A DNA stretch of 64,000 nt from Patulibacter minatonensis DSM 18081 (GTDB lineage: Bacteria; Actinomycetota; Thermoleophilia; Solirubrobacterales; Solirubrobacteraceae), in the NCBI RefSeq assembly GCF_000519325.1, contig NZ_KI912613.1:4658469-4722468 (forward strand), read 5' to 3'. The notes under the pieces were generated by a model, which did not search any database, was not told the DNA's origin, and was given only the letters and a program-made list of their open reading frames with translations. Shown piece by piece: positions 18,892-27,920 of the stretch. The position numbers and the translations under genes were made by a program. Numbering within the stretch: position 1 is the stretch's first letter; every line of letters starts with the position of its first letter.

Positions 18892-20282
18892 GCCGGCTGT
18901 CCGTGCGCCTGCGGGTCGTCGTGGCCTCGACCGTCGCGATGGCGGTGGTCCTCGTGGCCCTCGGCGCGTTCCTGCGCGGCCAGGTCGCCGGCGGGCTCGA
19001 CGACGCGCTCGGGCGGACGCTCGACGCCCGGCTCGCCGACGTCACCGGCTCGCTGGCCGCCGGGCGCTCGGCCCGCGCGGCGGTCCCGGCGGGCGAGGCC
19101 GACGAGGACACCGTCGTCGTGCAGGTCCTGGACCGCTCCGGCCGGGTGCTGGCGGCCAGTCCGGGGCTGGCGGGGTCGCCGCTCCTCCGGGCCGGGGAGC
19201 TGCGGGAGGCCGCCGACGACGACGTGACGATCGACCGCCGCGACGTCGGGGTCCGCGACGACGACGGCGACACCGACGCGTTCGCGGCCCGCCTGCGGGC
19301 GACGCCGGTCGACGACGACCGCGCGGACCTGCCGATCGTCGTGGCGGCCACCGGCGTCGCCGACCGGGACGCCGCGGTCCGGTCGCTCGACACCGCGCTC
19401 GCGATCGGTCTGCCCGTCGCGATCCTCCTGTCGGCCGCGCTCGGCTGGGCGCTCGCGCGCGGGGCGCTGCGTCCCGTCGAGGCGATGCGCCGGCGCGCGG
19501 ACGGGATCGCGGGCCCGTCGGACGAGCGGCTGCCGGTGCCGCGTTCGCGGGACGAGATCGCGCGGCTGGGCCGGACGCTGAACGCGATGCTCGACCGCCA
19601 GGCCGCGGGGTTCCGGCGGGAGCGGGCGTTCGCCGCCGACGCCAGCCACGAGCTGCGGACCCCGCTGACGGTCCTGCGCACCGAGCTCGACCTCGCCACG
19701 CGCGGGGAGCGCGACGCCGGCGAGCTGCGGGCCGCCCTGGCGTCGGCGTCCGACGAGACCCGCCGGCTCGAGCGGCTCGCCGACGACCTGCTCGTGCTCT
19801 CGCGCGCCGAGAGCGGGCGCCCCGACCCGCCCGCCGAGGTCCCGGTCCGCCACCTGCTCGAGGCCGTGCGCGACCGCTTCTCCGGGGCGTTCGCCGCGGA
19901 GGACCGGAGCCTCGAGGTGGTGCTCGACGTGGCCGACCCGCGCGTCGTCACCGGGCGTTCCGGCGACCTGGACCGTGCGCTCTCGGGGCTCGTCGTGAAC
20001 GCGCTCCATCACGGCGGCGGGGAGACGGAGCTGCGGGTCGCGGCGTCCGGGGACGGACGCGTCGCGTTCCACGTGCTCGATCGCGGACCGGGGGTCCCGA
20101 CGGACCTCCGGGGCCGGGTCTTCGACCGCTTCGTCACGGGAGCCGGGGACCGGCGGGAGCGGCGCGGCACCGGGCTCGGGCTCGCGATCGTCGCCGCGGT
20201 GGCCGCGTCCCACGGCGGCCGCGCGGACGTCGAGGATCGGACCGGCGGTGGCACCGACGCGTGGTTCTCGGTCGCCGGGTGA
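18888..20282 (+). CDS. Sensor histidine kinase (HAMP, HisKA)
   Basis: A 464-aa membrane kinase, partner of the upstream OmpR regulator. TM1 is about residues 8-28, an Asp-rich extracytoplasmic sensor covers 35-165 (with a very acidic stretch near 108-131), and TM2 is about 172-190. HAMP follows (190-245), then the H-box ASHELRTPLTVLR with phospho-acceptor H254, and a HATPase domain with DRGPGVP and RGTGLGLAIV G-boxes. The acidic sensor might bind cations (inference). GTG 18888 overlaps the preceding stop. Confidence 0.93.
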   Translation: MSRLSVRLRVVVASTVAMAVVLVALGAFLRGQVAGGLDDALGRTLDARLADVTGSLAAGRSARAAVPAGEADEDTVVVQVLDRSGRVLAASPGLAGSPLLRAGELREAADDDVTIDRRDVGVRDDDGDTDAFAARLRATPVDDDRADLPIVVAATGVADRDAAVRSLDTALAIGLPVAILLSAALGWALARGALRPVEAMRRRADGIAGPSDERLPVPRSRDEIARLGRTLNAMLDRQAAGFRRERAFAADASHELRTPLTVLRTELDLATRGERDAGELRAALASASDETRRLERLADDLLVLSRAESGRPDPPAEVPVRHLLEAVRDRFSGAFAAEDRSLEVVLDVADPRVVTGRSGDLDRALSGLVVNALHHGGGETELRVAASGDGRVAFHVLDRGPGVPTDLRGRVFDRFVTGAGDRRERRGTGLGLAIVAAVAASHGGRADVEDRTGGGTDAWFSVAG

Positions 20283-20306
20283 GGGCCGGGGTCGCCGCGC
20301 GGGGCT

Positions 20307-20339
20307 CTCATCGAACACTCATCAGCCGCTCCCTAGCGT
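20307..20339 (+). promoter_or_regulatory. PepSY gene promoter with response-regulator direct repeat
   Basis: Two CTCATC hexamers (20307-20312 and 20318-20323) begin exactly 11 bp apart, the one-turn spacing used by OmpR-family dimers. They cover the expected -35 position of the -10 TAGCGT (20334-20339), which has no good -35 of its own, so the regulator would act as an activator. Confidence 0.6.
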
Positions 20340-20410
20340 GGGGACCACGGCGCACCCACCCGCCCCGCGGGACGGGGGTGCGCCGCCCCCACCCGACCGA
20401 GGAGCACCCG

Positions 20411-21016
20411 ATGATCCGCCCCCGCACCGCCCTGACCGTCACCGCGATCGCCGCCGTCACCGCGGCCGGCGGTGTGGCCGTCGCCGGCGCCGTCGACCGT
20501 CCGGGGGACCCCGCTCCCACGCCGGCCGCGTCGGCCCCGATCGCGGCGGCCCCGGCGGTGTCCGGCAGCGCCGCCCTCCCCCGCGCAGCGCGGACCGGCG
20601 ACGACGGCCTCACGCACGCCCAGGCGTCGAAGGCGCGCGCCGCGGCCCTGCGCGCCGTGCCCGGCCGCGCGACGTCGATCGACCGCGACGCCGACGGCGG
20701 CCCGGTGACGTACGACGTGACCGTGATCACCAGGGCGAACCGGGCGCGCGAGGTCCACCTGAGCTCCCGGTTCCGCGTGCTGCGCACCACCGCGGAGGAC
20801 CGCGACGGGCTGACCTACGCGGCGGCCGGCCGGGCGTCGAGCGCCGCCGGCAGGGCCGTCCGCGGCGTCGTCACCGGGATCGAGGTCGAGGACGAGGGTC
20901 GCGCGCGGTACGAGGTCGAGGTCCTGACGTCGCGGTCGACCGAGCGCGTCGTCCGCCTGTCGTCGTCGTTCTCCGTCGTCACCGGCTCCGCCGGGGACGA
21001 CGACGGCGACGACTGA
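20411..21016 (+). CDS. Secreted PepSY-domain protein
   Basis: A 201-aa exported protein with a signal segment (about 8-28), an Ala/Pro-rich linker and two PepSY-like repeats (about 65-125 and 135-190). The repeats have parallel endings: VTYDVTVITRANRAREVHLS and ARYEVEVLTSRSTERVVRLS. An acidic tail GDDDGDD ends the chain. PepSY proteins are often regulated by, and modulate, neighbouring two-component systems or proteases. GGAG is placed 7 nt before the ATG. It lies downstream of the OmpR/kinase pair and probably belongs to that regulon. Confidence 0.85.
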   Translation: MIRPRTALTVTAIAAVTAAGGVAVAGAVDRPGDPAPTPAASAPIAAAPAVSGSAALPRAARTGDDGLTHAQASKARAAALRAVPGRATSIDRDADGGPVTYDVTVITRANRAREVHLSSRFRVLRTTAEDRDGLTYAAAGRASSAAGRAVRGVVTGIEVEDEGRARYEVEVLTSRSTERVVRLSSSFSVVTGSAGDDDGDD

Positions 21017-21031
21017 CCCGCCCGCGGCGCG

Positions 21032-21454
21032 TCAGGCGCGGCGCGCCCGCGGCGCCCCGTCGACCACCGGTGCGCGGAGCAGCTGCGACCGGAGCGCCGC
21101 GGTGACGTGGCGACGGTCGGCGACCTCGTCCCGCGCGTCCTCGTCGACGTCCTCGTCCAGCGCGCCGAAGGGGCCCTGCTCCCAGCGGTCGAGGTCGTCG
21201 CCGCGGCCGATCGCGCGGACCGCCCGGTCGCGGACGTCGGTCTCCAGCGCACCCGTCCGCAGCTGCAGCGCGGCCAGCGCGATCCAGAACGCGGCGGCCA
21301 GGGCGACGGAGCCCGCGACCTCGTCCAGCCACTCCTCCACGAGCCGCTTCGTCGCCCGTGCCGGTGAGGCCCCGCCGGCGAGGGCGGCCTCCCAGTCACC
21401 GCGGACGTCCGCGGCCAGGTCGTCGTCGAACAGGCCGGATTCCCAGGCGTCCAT
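21032..21454 (-). CDS. DUF4259-like protein
   Basis: A 140-aa protein beginning MDAWESGLFDDDLAADVRGDWE, the W-x-x-G-x-F-D-(N/D)-D pattern of DUF4259 proteins. A hydrophobic helix (VALAAAFWIALAALQLRTG) fits that fold's buried helix rather than a membrane span. The C-terminal 50 residues are Asp/Arg-rich. TACGGT lies 9 nt before the ATG. Function of the family is unknown. It converges with the PepSY gene after 15 bp. Confidence 0.7.
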   Translation of the reverse strand: MDAWESGLFDDDLAADVRGDWEAALAGGASPARATKRLVEEWLDEVAGSVALAAAFWIALAALQLRTGALETDVRDRAVRAIGRGDDLDRWEQGPFGALDEDVDEDARDEVADRRHVTAALRSQLLRAPVVDGAPRARRA

Positions 21455-21523
21455 CGTGAGGCGACCGTAGGCGCCGGGCGGGTGATCCCGTGGGAACGTT
21501 CGGTGACTTCTCGGGCGGGGGCG

Positions 21524-23386
21524 TCAGGCGGGCGCGGGCACCGGGGCGTCCCCGCCGTGCTGCGGTGCGGCCCCTGCGACCCGGCGCAGCGCGATCGCGG
21601 CGGCGGCCCGGTCGTCCGTCTCGAAGATCCGGGCGATCACGCCCTCGACGACGCCGAGGCGGACCGCCGGGTCCTCGGTGCCGAGCGCGGCGAAGGCGTC
21701 GGGGTCGAGCACGAGCAGGTCGACGTGCCCGTCGGCGTGCACGTCGGCGGCGTGCGGCTGTCCGGCGACGAGGGCGAGCTCGCCGAAGCTCATCCCCGCC
21801 GACAGGGTCGCGACGCGACGCGGCCGGCCGTCGGGCCCGTCGACGCTGACGGTGACCCGGCCGGAGAGCACGAGGTGGATCCCGACCGGCGGGTCGCCGC
21901 GGCGGGCGAGGACGTCGCCGGCGGACGCGGTGCGCGGACGCAGGTGCGCGCGCAGCACCTCGAGCTGCGCGGCGTCGAGGCGGGCGACGAGCGGGTGGTC
22001 CTCGAGCGCGACCCGCTCCAGGCGGCAGGACGCGGTGCCGTGGCGGGCGAGCAGCTCGTCCTCGCACCACTCCACCGCACCGTCCAGGCCGCCGTGGCGG
22101 GGCGGCCACGACTGGTCGTCGTGCTCGGGCTCGGGGAGCACGCCGTCGGGGTCGACGATCGAGACCTCGCAGCCGGACTCGCGCAGCCGCGAACGCAGCT
22201 CGCCGAGCATCCGCCGGGCGACGCTCGCGACCTCGTCGACGCGGCGCAGGTCGAGGACGAGCAGCTCGAGGTCGTCGCTGCGGCGTGCGATCTCGCGGAC
22301 CACCGTCTCGGCGCCGGCGAAGCGGAGGTCGCCGTGCAGCGCGTAGATCCGGGCGCGGCGGCCGTGCTCGCGGAGGACCTCCTCCTCCTCGGGCGTCCGG
22401 CGCCGTCGGGAGGGCCGGTCGACGAGGTCCCAGGACGCGCGGACCGCGGAGCGGGCGCCGCGGGAGACGTGGAGGAAGTGGAGCTCGAGCTCGCGGGAGA
22501 GCCGGCGGCAGGCCTCGACGCCGCGGACGCTGTTGCCGTGCTCGTCCAGGCGCGGCGAGAAGACCGCGACGCCGATCTGGCCGGGCAGCACCGCGAGGAC
22601 GCCGCCGCCGACGCCGCTCTTCGCGGGCATCCCGACGCCGGAGACCCAGTCGCCGGCGCCGTCGTACATCCCGCACGTCGTCATCACGGAGAGCACCCGC
22701 TCGACGAGGTGCGGCGCGAGCACCTGCTCGCCGGTCAGGGGCTGGATCCCGTTGTTCGCGAGGGTCGCGGCCATCAGCGCCAGGTCGCGGGCGTCGACGA
22801 GCAGCGAGCACTGGCGGAAGTAGCGGTCGACGACGGGCTCGGGGTCGTCCTCGAGGATCGCGACGGTGCGCAGCATGTGGCCGATCGCGCGGTTGCGGTG
22901 ACCGGTCCGGAGCTCGGAGGCGTAGACCTGCTCGTCGAGCGCGAGCTCCCGGCCCGCCCACTGCGAGTAGGCGCGGCGGACCCGCTCGAACGTGTCGGCG
23001 TCGTCCGTGCCGTCGACGAGGGACGCCGCCGTGATCGCCCCCGCGTTGATCATCGGGTTGCGCGGTCGCCCGGACTCGGGGTCGAGGCTGATCTCGTTGA
23101 ACGCATCACCCGACGGCTCCACGCCGACCTTCGCGTCGACGGCGTCGAGCCCGCGGTCGGCGAGCGCCAGACCGTAGGTGAACGGCTTGGAGATCGACTG
23201 GATCGTGAACGGCACCCGCGAGTCGCCGGCCTCGTAGACGAAGCCGTCGGCGCTGGCGACGCAGATCCCGAAGCGGTCGGGATCGGCCGCCGCCAGCTCG
23301 GGGATGTAGTCCGCGACCGCGCCGGAGCGGTCGGCGGAGCAGTCCCCCATGATCGAGTCGAGGTAGTCCTGGACGACGGAGCGCAC
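21524..23386 (-). CDS. glsA: Glutaminase A fused to STAS and cyclic-nucleotide-binding domains
   Basis: A 620-aa protein. Residues 1-310 form a serine beta-lactamase-fold glutaminase (glutamine to glutamate and ammonia): S64-xx-K67 in TIQSISKPF, NEISLD, NPMINAGAI, and the AKSGVGGGVLAVLPG motif. Residues about 345-430 look like a STAS domain (VVREIARR, LELLVLDLRRVDEVAS), and about 475-590 a cNMP-binding domain (GDVLARRGDPPVGIHLVLSGRV, MSFGELALVAG). The cNMP phosphate cassette FGELALVAGQPHAA lacks the usual RxA Arg, so ligand binding is doubtful. Typical glutaminases are about 310 aa. GTG 23386 has TAGGTT 6 nt upstream. Confidence 0.9.
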   Translation of the reverse strand: MRSVVQDYLDSIMGDCSADRSGAVADYIPELAAADPDRFGICVASADGFVYEAGDSRVPFTIQSISKPFTYGLALADRGLDAVDAKVGVEPSGDAFNEISLDPESGRPRNPMINAGAITAASLVDGTDDADTFERVRRAYSQWAGRELALDEQVYASELRTGHRNRAIGHMLRTVAILEDDPEPVVDRYFRQCSLLVDARDLALMAATLANNGIQPLTGEQVLAPHLVERVLSVMTTCGMYDGAGDWVSGVGMPAKSGVGGGVLAVLPGQIGVAVFSPRLDEHGNSVRGVEACRRLSRELELHFLHVSRGARSAVRASWDLVDRPSRRRRTPEEEEVLREHGRRARIYALHGDLRFAGAETVVREIARRSDDLELLVLDLRRVDEVASVARRMLGELRSRLRESGCEVSIVDPDGVLPEPEHDDQSWPPRHGGLDGAVEWCEDELLARHGTASCRLERVALEDHPLVARLDAAQLEVLRAHLRPRTASAGDVLARRGDPPVGIHLVLSGRVTVSVDGPDGRPRRVATLSAGMSFGELALVAGQPHAADVHADGHVDLLVLDPDAFAALGTEDPAVRLGVVEGVIARIFETDDRAAAAIALRRVAGAAPQHGGDAPVPAPA

Positions 23387-23434
23387 CGCCGGAACCTAGT
23401 CGACCGCCGGAGCCTCGTCGCCGGGCGGACCCGA

Positions 23435-23773
23435 TCAGCGCGGGAGTCCGCCGGAGCAGCCCCGGCGGGCGGCCACCCGGGTCGGCTCGTCCCACTCGCC
23501 CCAGTACGCCCTGGCGTACTCGTCGGCGATCGCCCGCCGGGAGGGGTGCTTGCCGCGGTCCATGTCGTAGACGATGTCGGCGCGGTCCTCCGCGCACGCG
23601 AAGAACGAGGACTCGCAGGTCTCCCTGCGCGGCGTGGGGAACTGCCGGCACCGCAGGCTCGCCGGGTCGTCCGCCGCGACGGGCCGCGGCTTCGGGGCGT
23701 CGGATCCGCCGCAGCCGGCGGCGGCGAGGGCGACGGACGTCGCGGCGGCGAGGAGGAGGGGACGGGGCTGCAC
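23435..23773 (-). CDS. Small putative lipoprotein
   Basis: A 112-aa protein with a short signal and the lipobox LAAAGC (Cys20), so it is probably lipid-anchored outside the cytoplasmic membrane. The mature part has several Cys (LRCRQFP, ETCESSFFACAED, RRGCSGG) that could form disulfides. GTG start. No family recognised. It follows hisC by about 95 bp on the same strand. Confidence 0.65.
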   Translation of the reverse strand: MQPRPLLLAAATSVALAAAGCGGSDAPKPRPVAADDPASLRCRQFPTPRRETCESSFFACAEDRADIVYDMDRGKHPSRRAIADEYARAYWGEWDEPTRVAARRGCSGGLPR

Positions 23774-23867
23774 GTCGAGCGGGGGCCGGTGGTCCGGGCC
23801 GATCGTGCCCGGGCCCCGTCAAGGCTAGTGGAGGACGTCGACCGCGGATCGCCCGGTCCGGACGGGC

Positions 23868-24977
23868 TCAGGCGAGCGCGGCGCGCAGCTCGGTCAGGAA
23901 GCGCTCGTTCTCCTGCGGCGTGCCGTACGTGACGCGGACGGCGCCCGGGCGTCCGAGGGCGCCGCCGGTGCGGATCAGGACGCCGGCCTCGCGGAGGTCG
24001 GCGACGACGCGGTGCTCGAGCGCGCTGCGCTCGTCGTCGGTCGCCCCGTCGCCGGCGGGCAGGTCGAACCAGCAGAAGTTCGCCTCCGACGCCGCGGGCG
24101 TGATGCCCAGCGCGCCGAGGCCGAGGGCGACCGCGGCGCGCGACTCGCGGGCCTGGGCGATGCGCGCGTTGATCGCGCCGGGGTGGCGCAGGGCCTCGGT
24201 CGCGGCGGCCGCGGCGGCGACGTTGACGACGAACGGCTGACGGACCCGCTCGACCGCCGCGACGAGCTCCGGAGAGCTGCAGAGCCCGTAGCCGACGCGC
24301 AGCCCGGCGAGGCCGTAGAGCTTCGAGAACGTCCGCAGCAGCATCAGGTGCGGGTGCTCCTGCAGCAGCGGGACGGAGTCCTCGGGGCGGTACTGCTCGG
24401 CGAACTCGATGTAGGCCTCGTCGAGGAGCACGACGACGTCGTCGGGGACCTTCGCGAGGAACGCCCGGATGGCGTCGAGGCCGACGGCGGTCGACGTCGG
24501 GTTGTTCGGGTTGCAGACGATCACAAGCCGCGTGCGGTCCGTGATCGCCGCGGCCAGGGCGTCGAGGTCGTGGCGGTGGTCGCCGTCGAGCGGCACGCGG
24601 ACCGCGGTCGCCCCGGAGGCGGCCTCGAGGTGCGGGTAGACCGAGAACGCCGGCCAGGCGTAGACGAGCTCGGAGTCGTGGTCGAGCAGCGCCTCGCCGA
24701 GGGCGAGCAGGACCTCGCAGGAGCCGTTGCCGACGGCGATCAGCGACGGGTCGACGCCGGTGTGCTCCGCCAGCGCCTCGCGCAGCGGCCGGTACGAGGG
24801 GTCCGGGTAGCGGTTGGTCGCCCCGAGCGCGGCCGCGGCGGCGGCGACGACCTCGGGCAGCGGCGGGTCGGGGCACTCGTTCGACGCCAGCAGCGCGACC
24901 CCGTCCGGCAGGCTGTAGCCGCCGGCCGCGGGGTAGTGCGGGATCTTGGCGGCGCGGTCGGTGATCTTCAGCGGCAC
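23868..24977 (-). CDS. hisC: Histidinol-phosphate aminotransferase
   Basis: PLP-dependent enzyme of histidine biosynthesis, 369 aa. Markers: LLASNECPDPPLPEV, ATNRYPDPSYRPLREALA, GNGSCEVL, the CNPNNPTSTAVG and LLDEAYIEF substrate/PLP motifs, and the PLP-lysine loop RTFSKLYGLAGLRVGYG. It might also accept phenylalanine or tyrosine, as some HisC-like proteins do, but nothing here proves that. No other his genes lie nearby. GTG 24977 is 6 nt downstream of CACGAT (24984-24989), consistent with a leaderless mRNA. Confidence 0.93.
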   Translation of the reverse strand: MPLKITDRAAKIPHYPAAGGYSLPDGVALLASNECPDPPLPEVVAAAAAALGATNRYPDPSYRPLREALAEHTGVDPSLIAVGNGSCEVLLALGEALLDHDSELVYAWPAFSVYPHLEAASGATAVRVPLDGDHRHDLDALAAAITDRTRLVIVCNPNNPTSTAVGLDAIRAFLAKVPDDVVVLLDEAYIEFAEQYRPEDSVPLLQEHPHLMLLRTFSKLYGLAGLRVGYGLCSSPELVAAVERVRQPFVVNVAAAAAATEALRHPGAINARIAQARESRAAVALGLGALGITPAASEANFCWFDLPAGDGATDDERSALEHRVVADLREAGVLIRTGGALGRPGAVRVTYGTPQENERFLTELRAALA

Positions 24978-25086
24978 CCGGGGATCGTGCCACGTCGCCG
25001 GGACCGGCGGTGCGCGGACGGGTCGTCGCGGCGATCCCCGTCCGGTTCGATCCCTCACGGGGGTGCGCGGCGGGTACGGTCGTGCC

Positions 25087-26490
25087 GTGTGGTTGCCACC
25101 CGGCCCAGCGGTCCGGCGTCCTCGGGGCGCGGCCCTGATCCCCGCCCTCGCGGTCATCGCCGGGCTCCTCGGCGCACCCGGCGTGGCGGCGGGGGACTGG
25201 ACCCGTCCGCAGGTGCTCTCCCCGGCCCCCGGGGGTGACGTCGACACGATCGCGCTCTCCCCCGTCGTGACCGGGGACGGTCGCGCCGTCGTGGCGTGGC
25301 GCTCCGCGTCCGACGAGGCGACGCCCGACCGCCTCTTCGCCCTCGACGCACGGACCGGCAGGGTCTCCGCGCCGGTGCCCTCGCCGCTCGTCGCCGCGGG
25401 ACGTCCGGTCGCCCTCGAAGGTCCCGACGCGCTCGCCGCGCTCGGGGACGACCGGATCGTCGCGCTGGCCGACGATCCGCGGTCGCCCGCCACCCGGATC
25501 CGCTTCGGGCTCTCGGACGCCGCGCTGCGGCCGGCCGGCGTCCGCACGCTCGACCTCCACGGCGAGCCCCGCAGGCCGGTGGTCCGCGCATCTGGTGGGC
25601 ACCTCGCGATCGCCGCGCTCGTCGCGCCGGAGGGCGCGACCGCCTCGGCAGAGCGGGTCGTCGTGGCGACCGGTCCCGCCGACGGGCGCCTGGTCGTCCG
25701 GCGCCTCTCCGCCCCCGGGGGGATCGCCGACTTCGCGATCGACGTGGGGGCATCCGGCGACGTCGCCGCCGTCTGGAGCGTCGAGCGCCGCGACGAGGAC
25801 GGGCGCTCGCGTCGCGTGTTCGGCCGCACGATGTCCGCCGACGGGAGGACCGGTCCGATCCGGGCGCTCGGTCCATGGTCGGAGACCATCGAGATCGGGT
25901 CGGTCGACGTCGATCGCCGAGGCAGGTCCGCCGCGACCTGGATCGCCGACGCGACCCCCGTCGGCAGCATCGATGGCGACCTCCGCCGGCGGCCGTGGGT
26001 CGCGCGGGCCAGGCGCCGGGGAGCGCTCGTGCCCGTGCGCTTCGGTGACGGCGGACGCCCGCTCTCGTCGGACCGGCCGATCGGATCGGCCGACGCGGTC
26101 GCCGCGACGTTCGCCGACTCCGGCGGGTTGGTGCTCGCGGTCGAGGGTCACGGCCGGGTCAGCGCCGGGCCGCTGCGGCGATCCGGGAGGCTCCAGCGGC
26201 TGAGCCCCCGCGGCCACCCGGCGGCGATCGATGCCGTGGCGGGCGCCGGCGGCCGAACCGCGGTCGCGTGGTCGCCCGTGATCGGCGCCGACGCCCCGGA
26301 CCTGTTCGCACCGCAGCCGTCCTTCGTGTCGGTGCGGGGCCCGGGCGGACGGTTCGCGGCGCCCCACCGGCTCGGGACGGCGATCACCGCCGGCCCGACG
26401 ATCGCCGTGTCTCCCGACGGGCGGCGCGTCGTCGCCGCGTGGCTCCGCGGTGACCACGCGCAGCCCCGGGTCGCGGAGCTGCTCCCGTGA
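25087..26490 (+). CDS. Secreted protein of unknown function, paralogue of the next gene
   Basis: A 467-aa protein with a signal peptide (hydrophobic segment about 15-35 ending near GVAAGDW) and a long beta-rich mature part. Recurring strands such as VVAWRS, AAVWSVERRDEDG and AATWIADAT, each followed by short polar loops, suggest a beta-propeller-like repeat; this is inference. TACGGT (25075-25080) lies 6 nt before the GTG. Its TGA overlaps the GTG of the paralogue, so both are made from one transcript. No Cys-rich or catalytic motif is visible. Confidence 0.7.
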   Translation: MWLPPGPAVRRPRGAALIPALAVIAGLLGAPGVAAGDWTRPQVLSPAPGGDVDTIALSPVVTGDGRAVVAWRSASDEATPDRLFALDARTGRVSAPVPSPLVAAGRPVALEGPDALAALGDDRIVALADDPRSPATRIRFGLSDAALRPAGVRTLDLHGEPRRPVVRASGGHLAIAALVAPEGATASAERVVVATGPADGRLVVRRLSAPGGIADFAIDVGASGDVAAVWSVERRDEDGRSRRVFGRTMSADGRTGPIRALGPWSETIEIGSVDVDRRGRSAATWIADATPVGSIDGDLRRRPWVARARRRGALVPVRFGDGGRPLSSDRPIGSADAVAATFADSGGLVLAVEGHGRVSAGPLRRSGRLQRLSPRGHPAAIDAVAGAGGRTAVAWSPVIGADAPDLFAPQPSFVSVRGPGGRFAAPHRLGTAITAGPTIAVSPDGRRVVAAWLRGDHAQPRVAELLP

Positions 26491-27893
26491 GCGCCGTGCC
26501 GGGCTCCTCCCGGCGACGGGCGACCATTGCGCTCCTCACGACCGTCGCGGCGCTCGCCGCTTCCGGGGCCGCGGTGCCCCCGGTCGGCGCTGCGTGGTCG
26601 GCCCCCCGGACGGTCGGCCCGCCCGTGGAGGACGGCGACGACGGGTTCCTGACCGCCGCGACCGGGCCGACAGGATCGATCCTCCTGCGCCGCTACGACG
26701 TCGACGGGTCGGGGACCACGTCGGTGTTGTCCCGGTCGGCGGACGAAGCGACGTTCCGCGGCCGCATCCGCCTGCAGCGGGCCGGGCGACCGGTGTCGGT
26801 CAGCTACGGGGACGGCGACCCGACCGTCGCGCCGGTCGGGGGTGGCCGGACGATCGCCATCGCCGATCCCGGCTACGGCAGCGACGGCCCGCCGCTGGGC
26901 TACGGCGTCGTCGGCCCGACGGGGGACCGCGCGTCCGTCGTCGAGACGCGGATCACCGGCGACTGGTCGCAGCCGGCGCTGCGGGCGTCGGGCCGGCGGG
27001 TCGTGATCTCGGCGGAGGTCGAGGACCGGTCGAGCGGGGACACGCGGGTCTGGATGGCCCGCGGGACCCCCGGCGCCGGCCTCGGGCGTCTCGCCCCGGC
27101 CCGCTCCGTGACACCGCCGGGCGACATCGGCGACCACCGCACCGCGATCGGCCCGAAGGGAGATGTTCTGGTGGCGTGGACCGTAGAGCGAGGCGCCGGG
27201 GACGACGAGGTCACCGACGTGTTCGCCCGGACGATCTCGCGGAGCGGGCGGCTCTCGCCGGTCCGGAGGATCGGGCACGCCGGTCCCGACGTCGAGTTCG
27301 CCTCGGCGGCCGTCGATCGGACCGGTCGCACCGCCGTGGCGTGGTTCGGCCCCGCGGCGGGGATCGCGCCCGTCGACAGCGCCCCGAAGACCTTCTGGAT
27401 CGCGCTCGGATCCCCTGGGGCCGCGCCCGCCCGGAGTCGCCCCTATCTCCGGGGCCGTCTTGTCCGCCGCGAGACGGACGAGGCGTTCCGCGGGGAGCTG
27501 GCGTTCGCCGGTCCGGGACCGGCGCTCATCGCCCTCGAGCACGACCGGGCCGACATGACCAGCGCGGAGGTCGGGACCGTGGACTCGTCCCGGTCGCTCC
27601 GACGGCTCTCCCCGCGCGGGGCGAGCGTCGGTGGGCTCCGGCTCGCAACCGCCCCGGACGGGACCGCCGCGGTGACGTTCGCCGGCAATCCGGACGTCCC
27701 CGGCGAGTTCGGCGCGGTCTGGGCGGCGACCCGCGACCGGGTCACGGGACGCTTCGGCGTCGCCGAGCGGCTCGCCCGCGGGACGGACAGACAGCCCGCG
27801 GTCGCGGTCACGCCGGACGGCCGTCGGACGGTCGTCGCATGGATCGGCTCCCGCGGCCTCCGCACGACGTACGCGGTCGCGGAGCGCCGTTGA
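26487..27893 (+). CDS. Secreted protein of unknown function, paralogue of the preceding gene
   Basis: A 468-aa exported protein with a signal segment (about residues 13-36). It aligns along its length with the upstream product: LVAWTVERG, DVFARTISRSGRLSPVRRIG and AAVDRTGRTAVAWFG here correspond to AVWSVERRD, VFGRTMSADGRTGPIRALG and VDVDRRGRSAATW there. A tandem duplication with strong divergence. The GTG overlaps the previous stop (GTGA). Function unknown; repeated hydrophobic strands ending in W suggest a propeller-like structure. Confidence 0.7.
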   Translation: MSAVPGSSRRRATIALLTTVAALAASGAAVPPVGAAWSAPRTVGPPVEDGDDGFLTAATGPTGSILLRRYDVDGSGTTSVLSRSADEATFRGRIRLQRAGRPVSVSYGDGDPTVAPVGGGRTIAIADPGYGSDGPPLGYGVVGPTGDRASVVETRITGDWSQPALRASGRRVVISAEVEDRSSGDTRVWMARGTPGAGLGRLAPARSVTPPGDIGDHRTAIGPKGDVLVAWTVERGAGDDEVTDVFARTISRSGRLSPVRRIGHAGPDVEFASAAVDRTGRTAVAWFGPAAGIAPVDSAPKTFWIALGSPGAAPARSRPYLRGRLVRRETDEAFRGELAFAGPGPALIALEHDRADMTSAEVGTVDSSRSLRRLSPRGASVGGLRLATAPDGTAAVTFAGNPDVPGEFGAVWAATRDRVTGRFGVAERLARGTDRQPAVAVTPDGRRTVVAWIGSRGLRTTYAVAERR

Positions 27894-27920
27894 CGCCCGG
27901 GCGGGGCCCGCACCCCTCCC

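Noticed and set aside
23050-26457. 1135-codon open frame on the minus strand
   Set aside because: Antisense to, or out of frame with, hisC, the glutaminase and the first secreted paralogue. No domain and Arg-biased composition.
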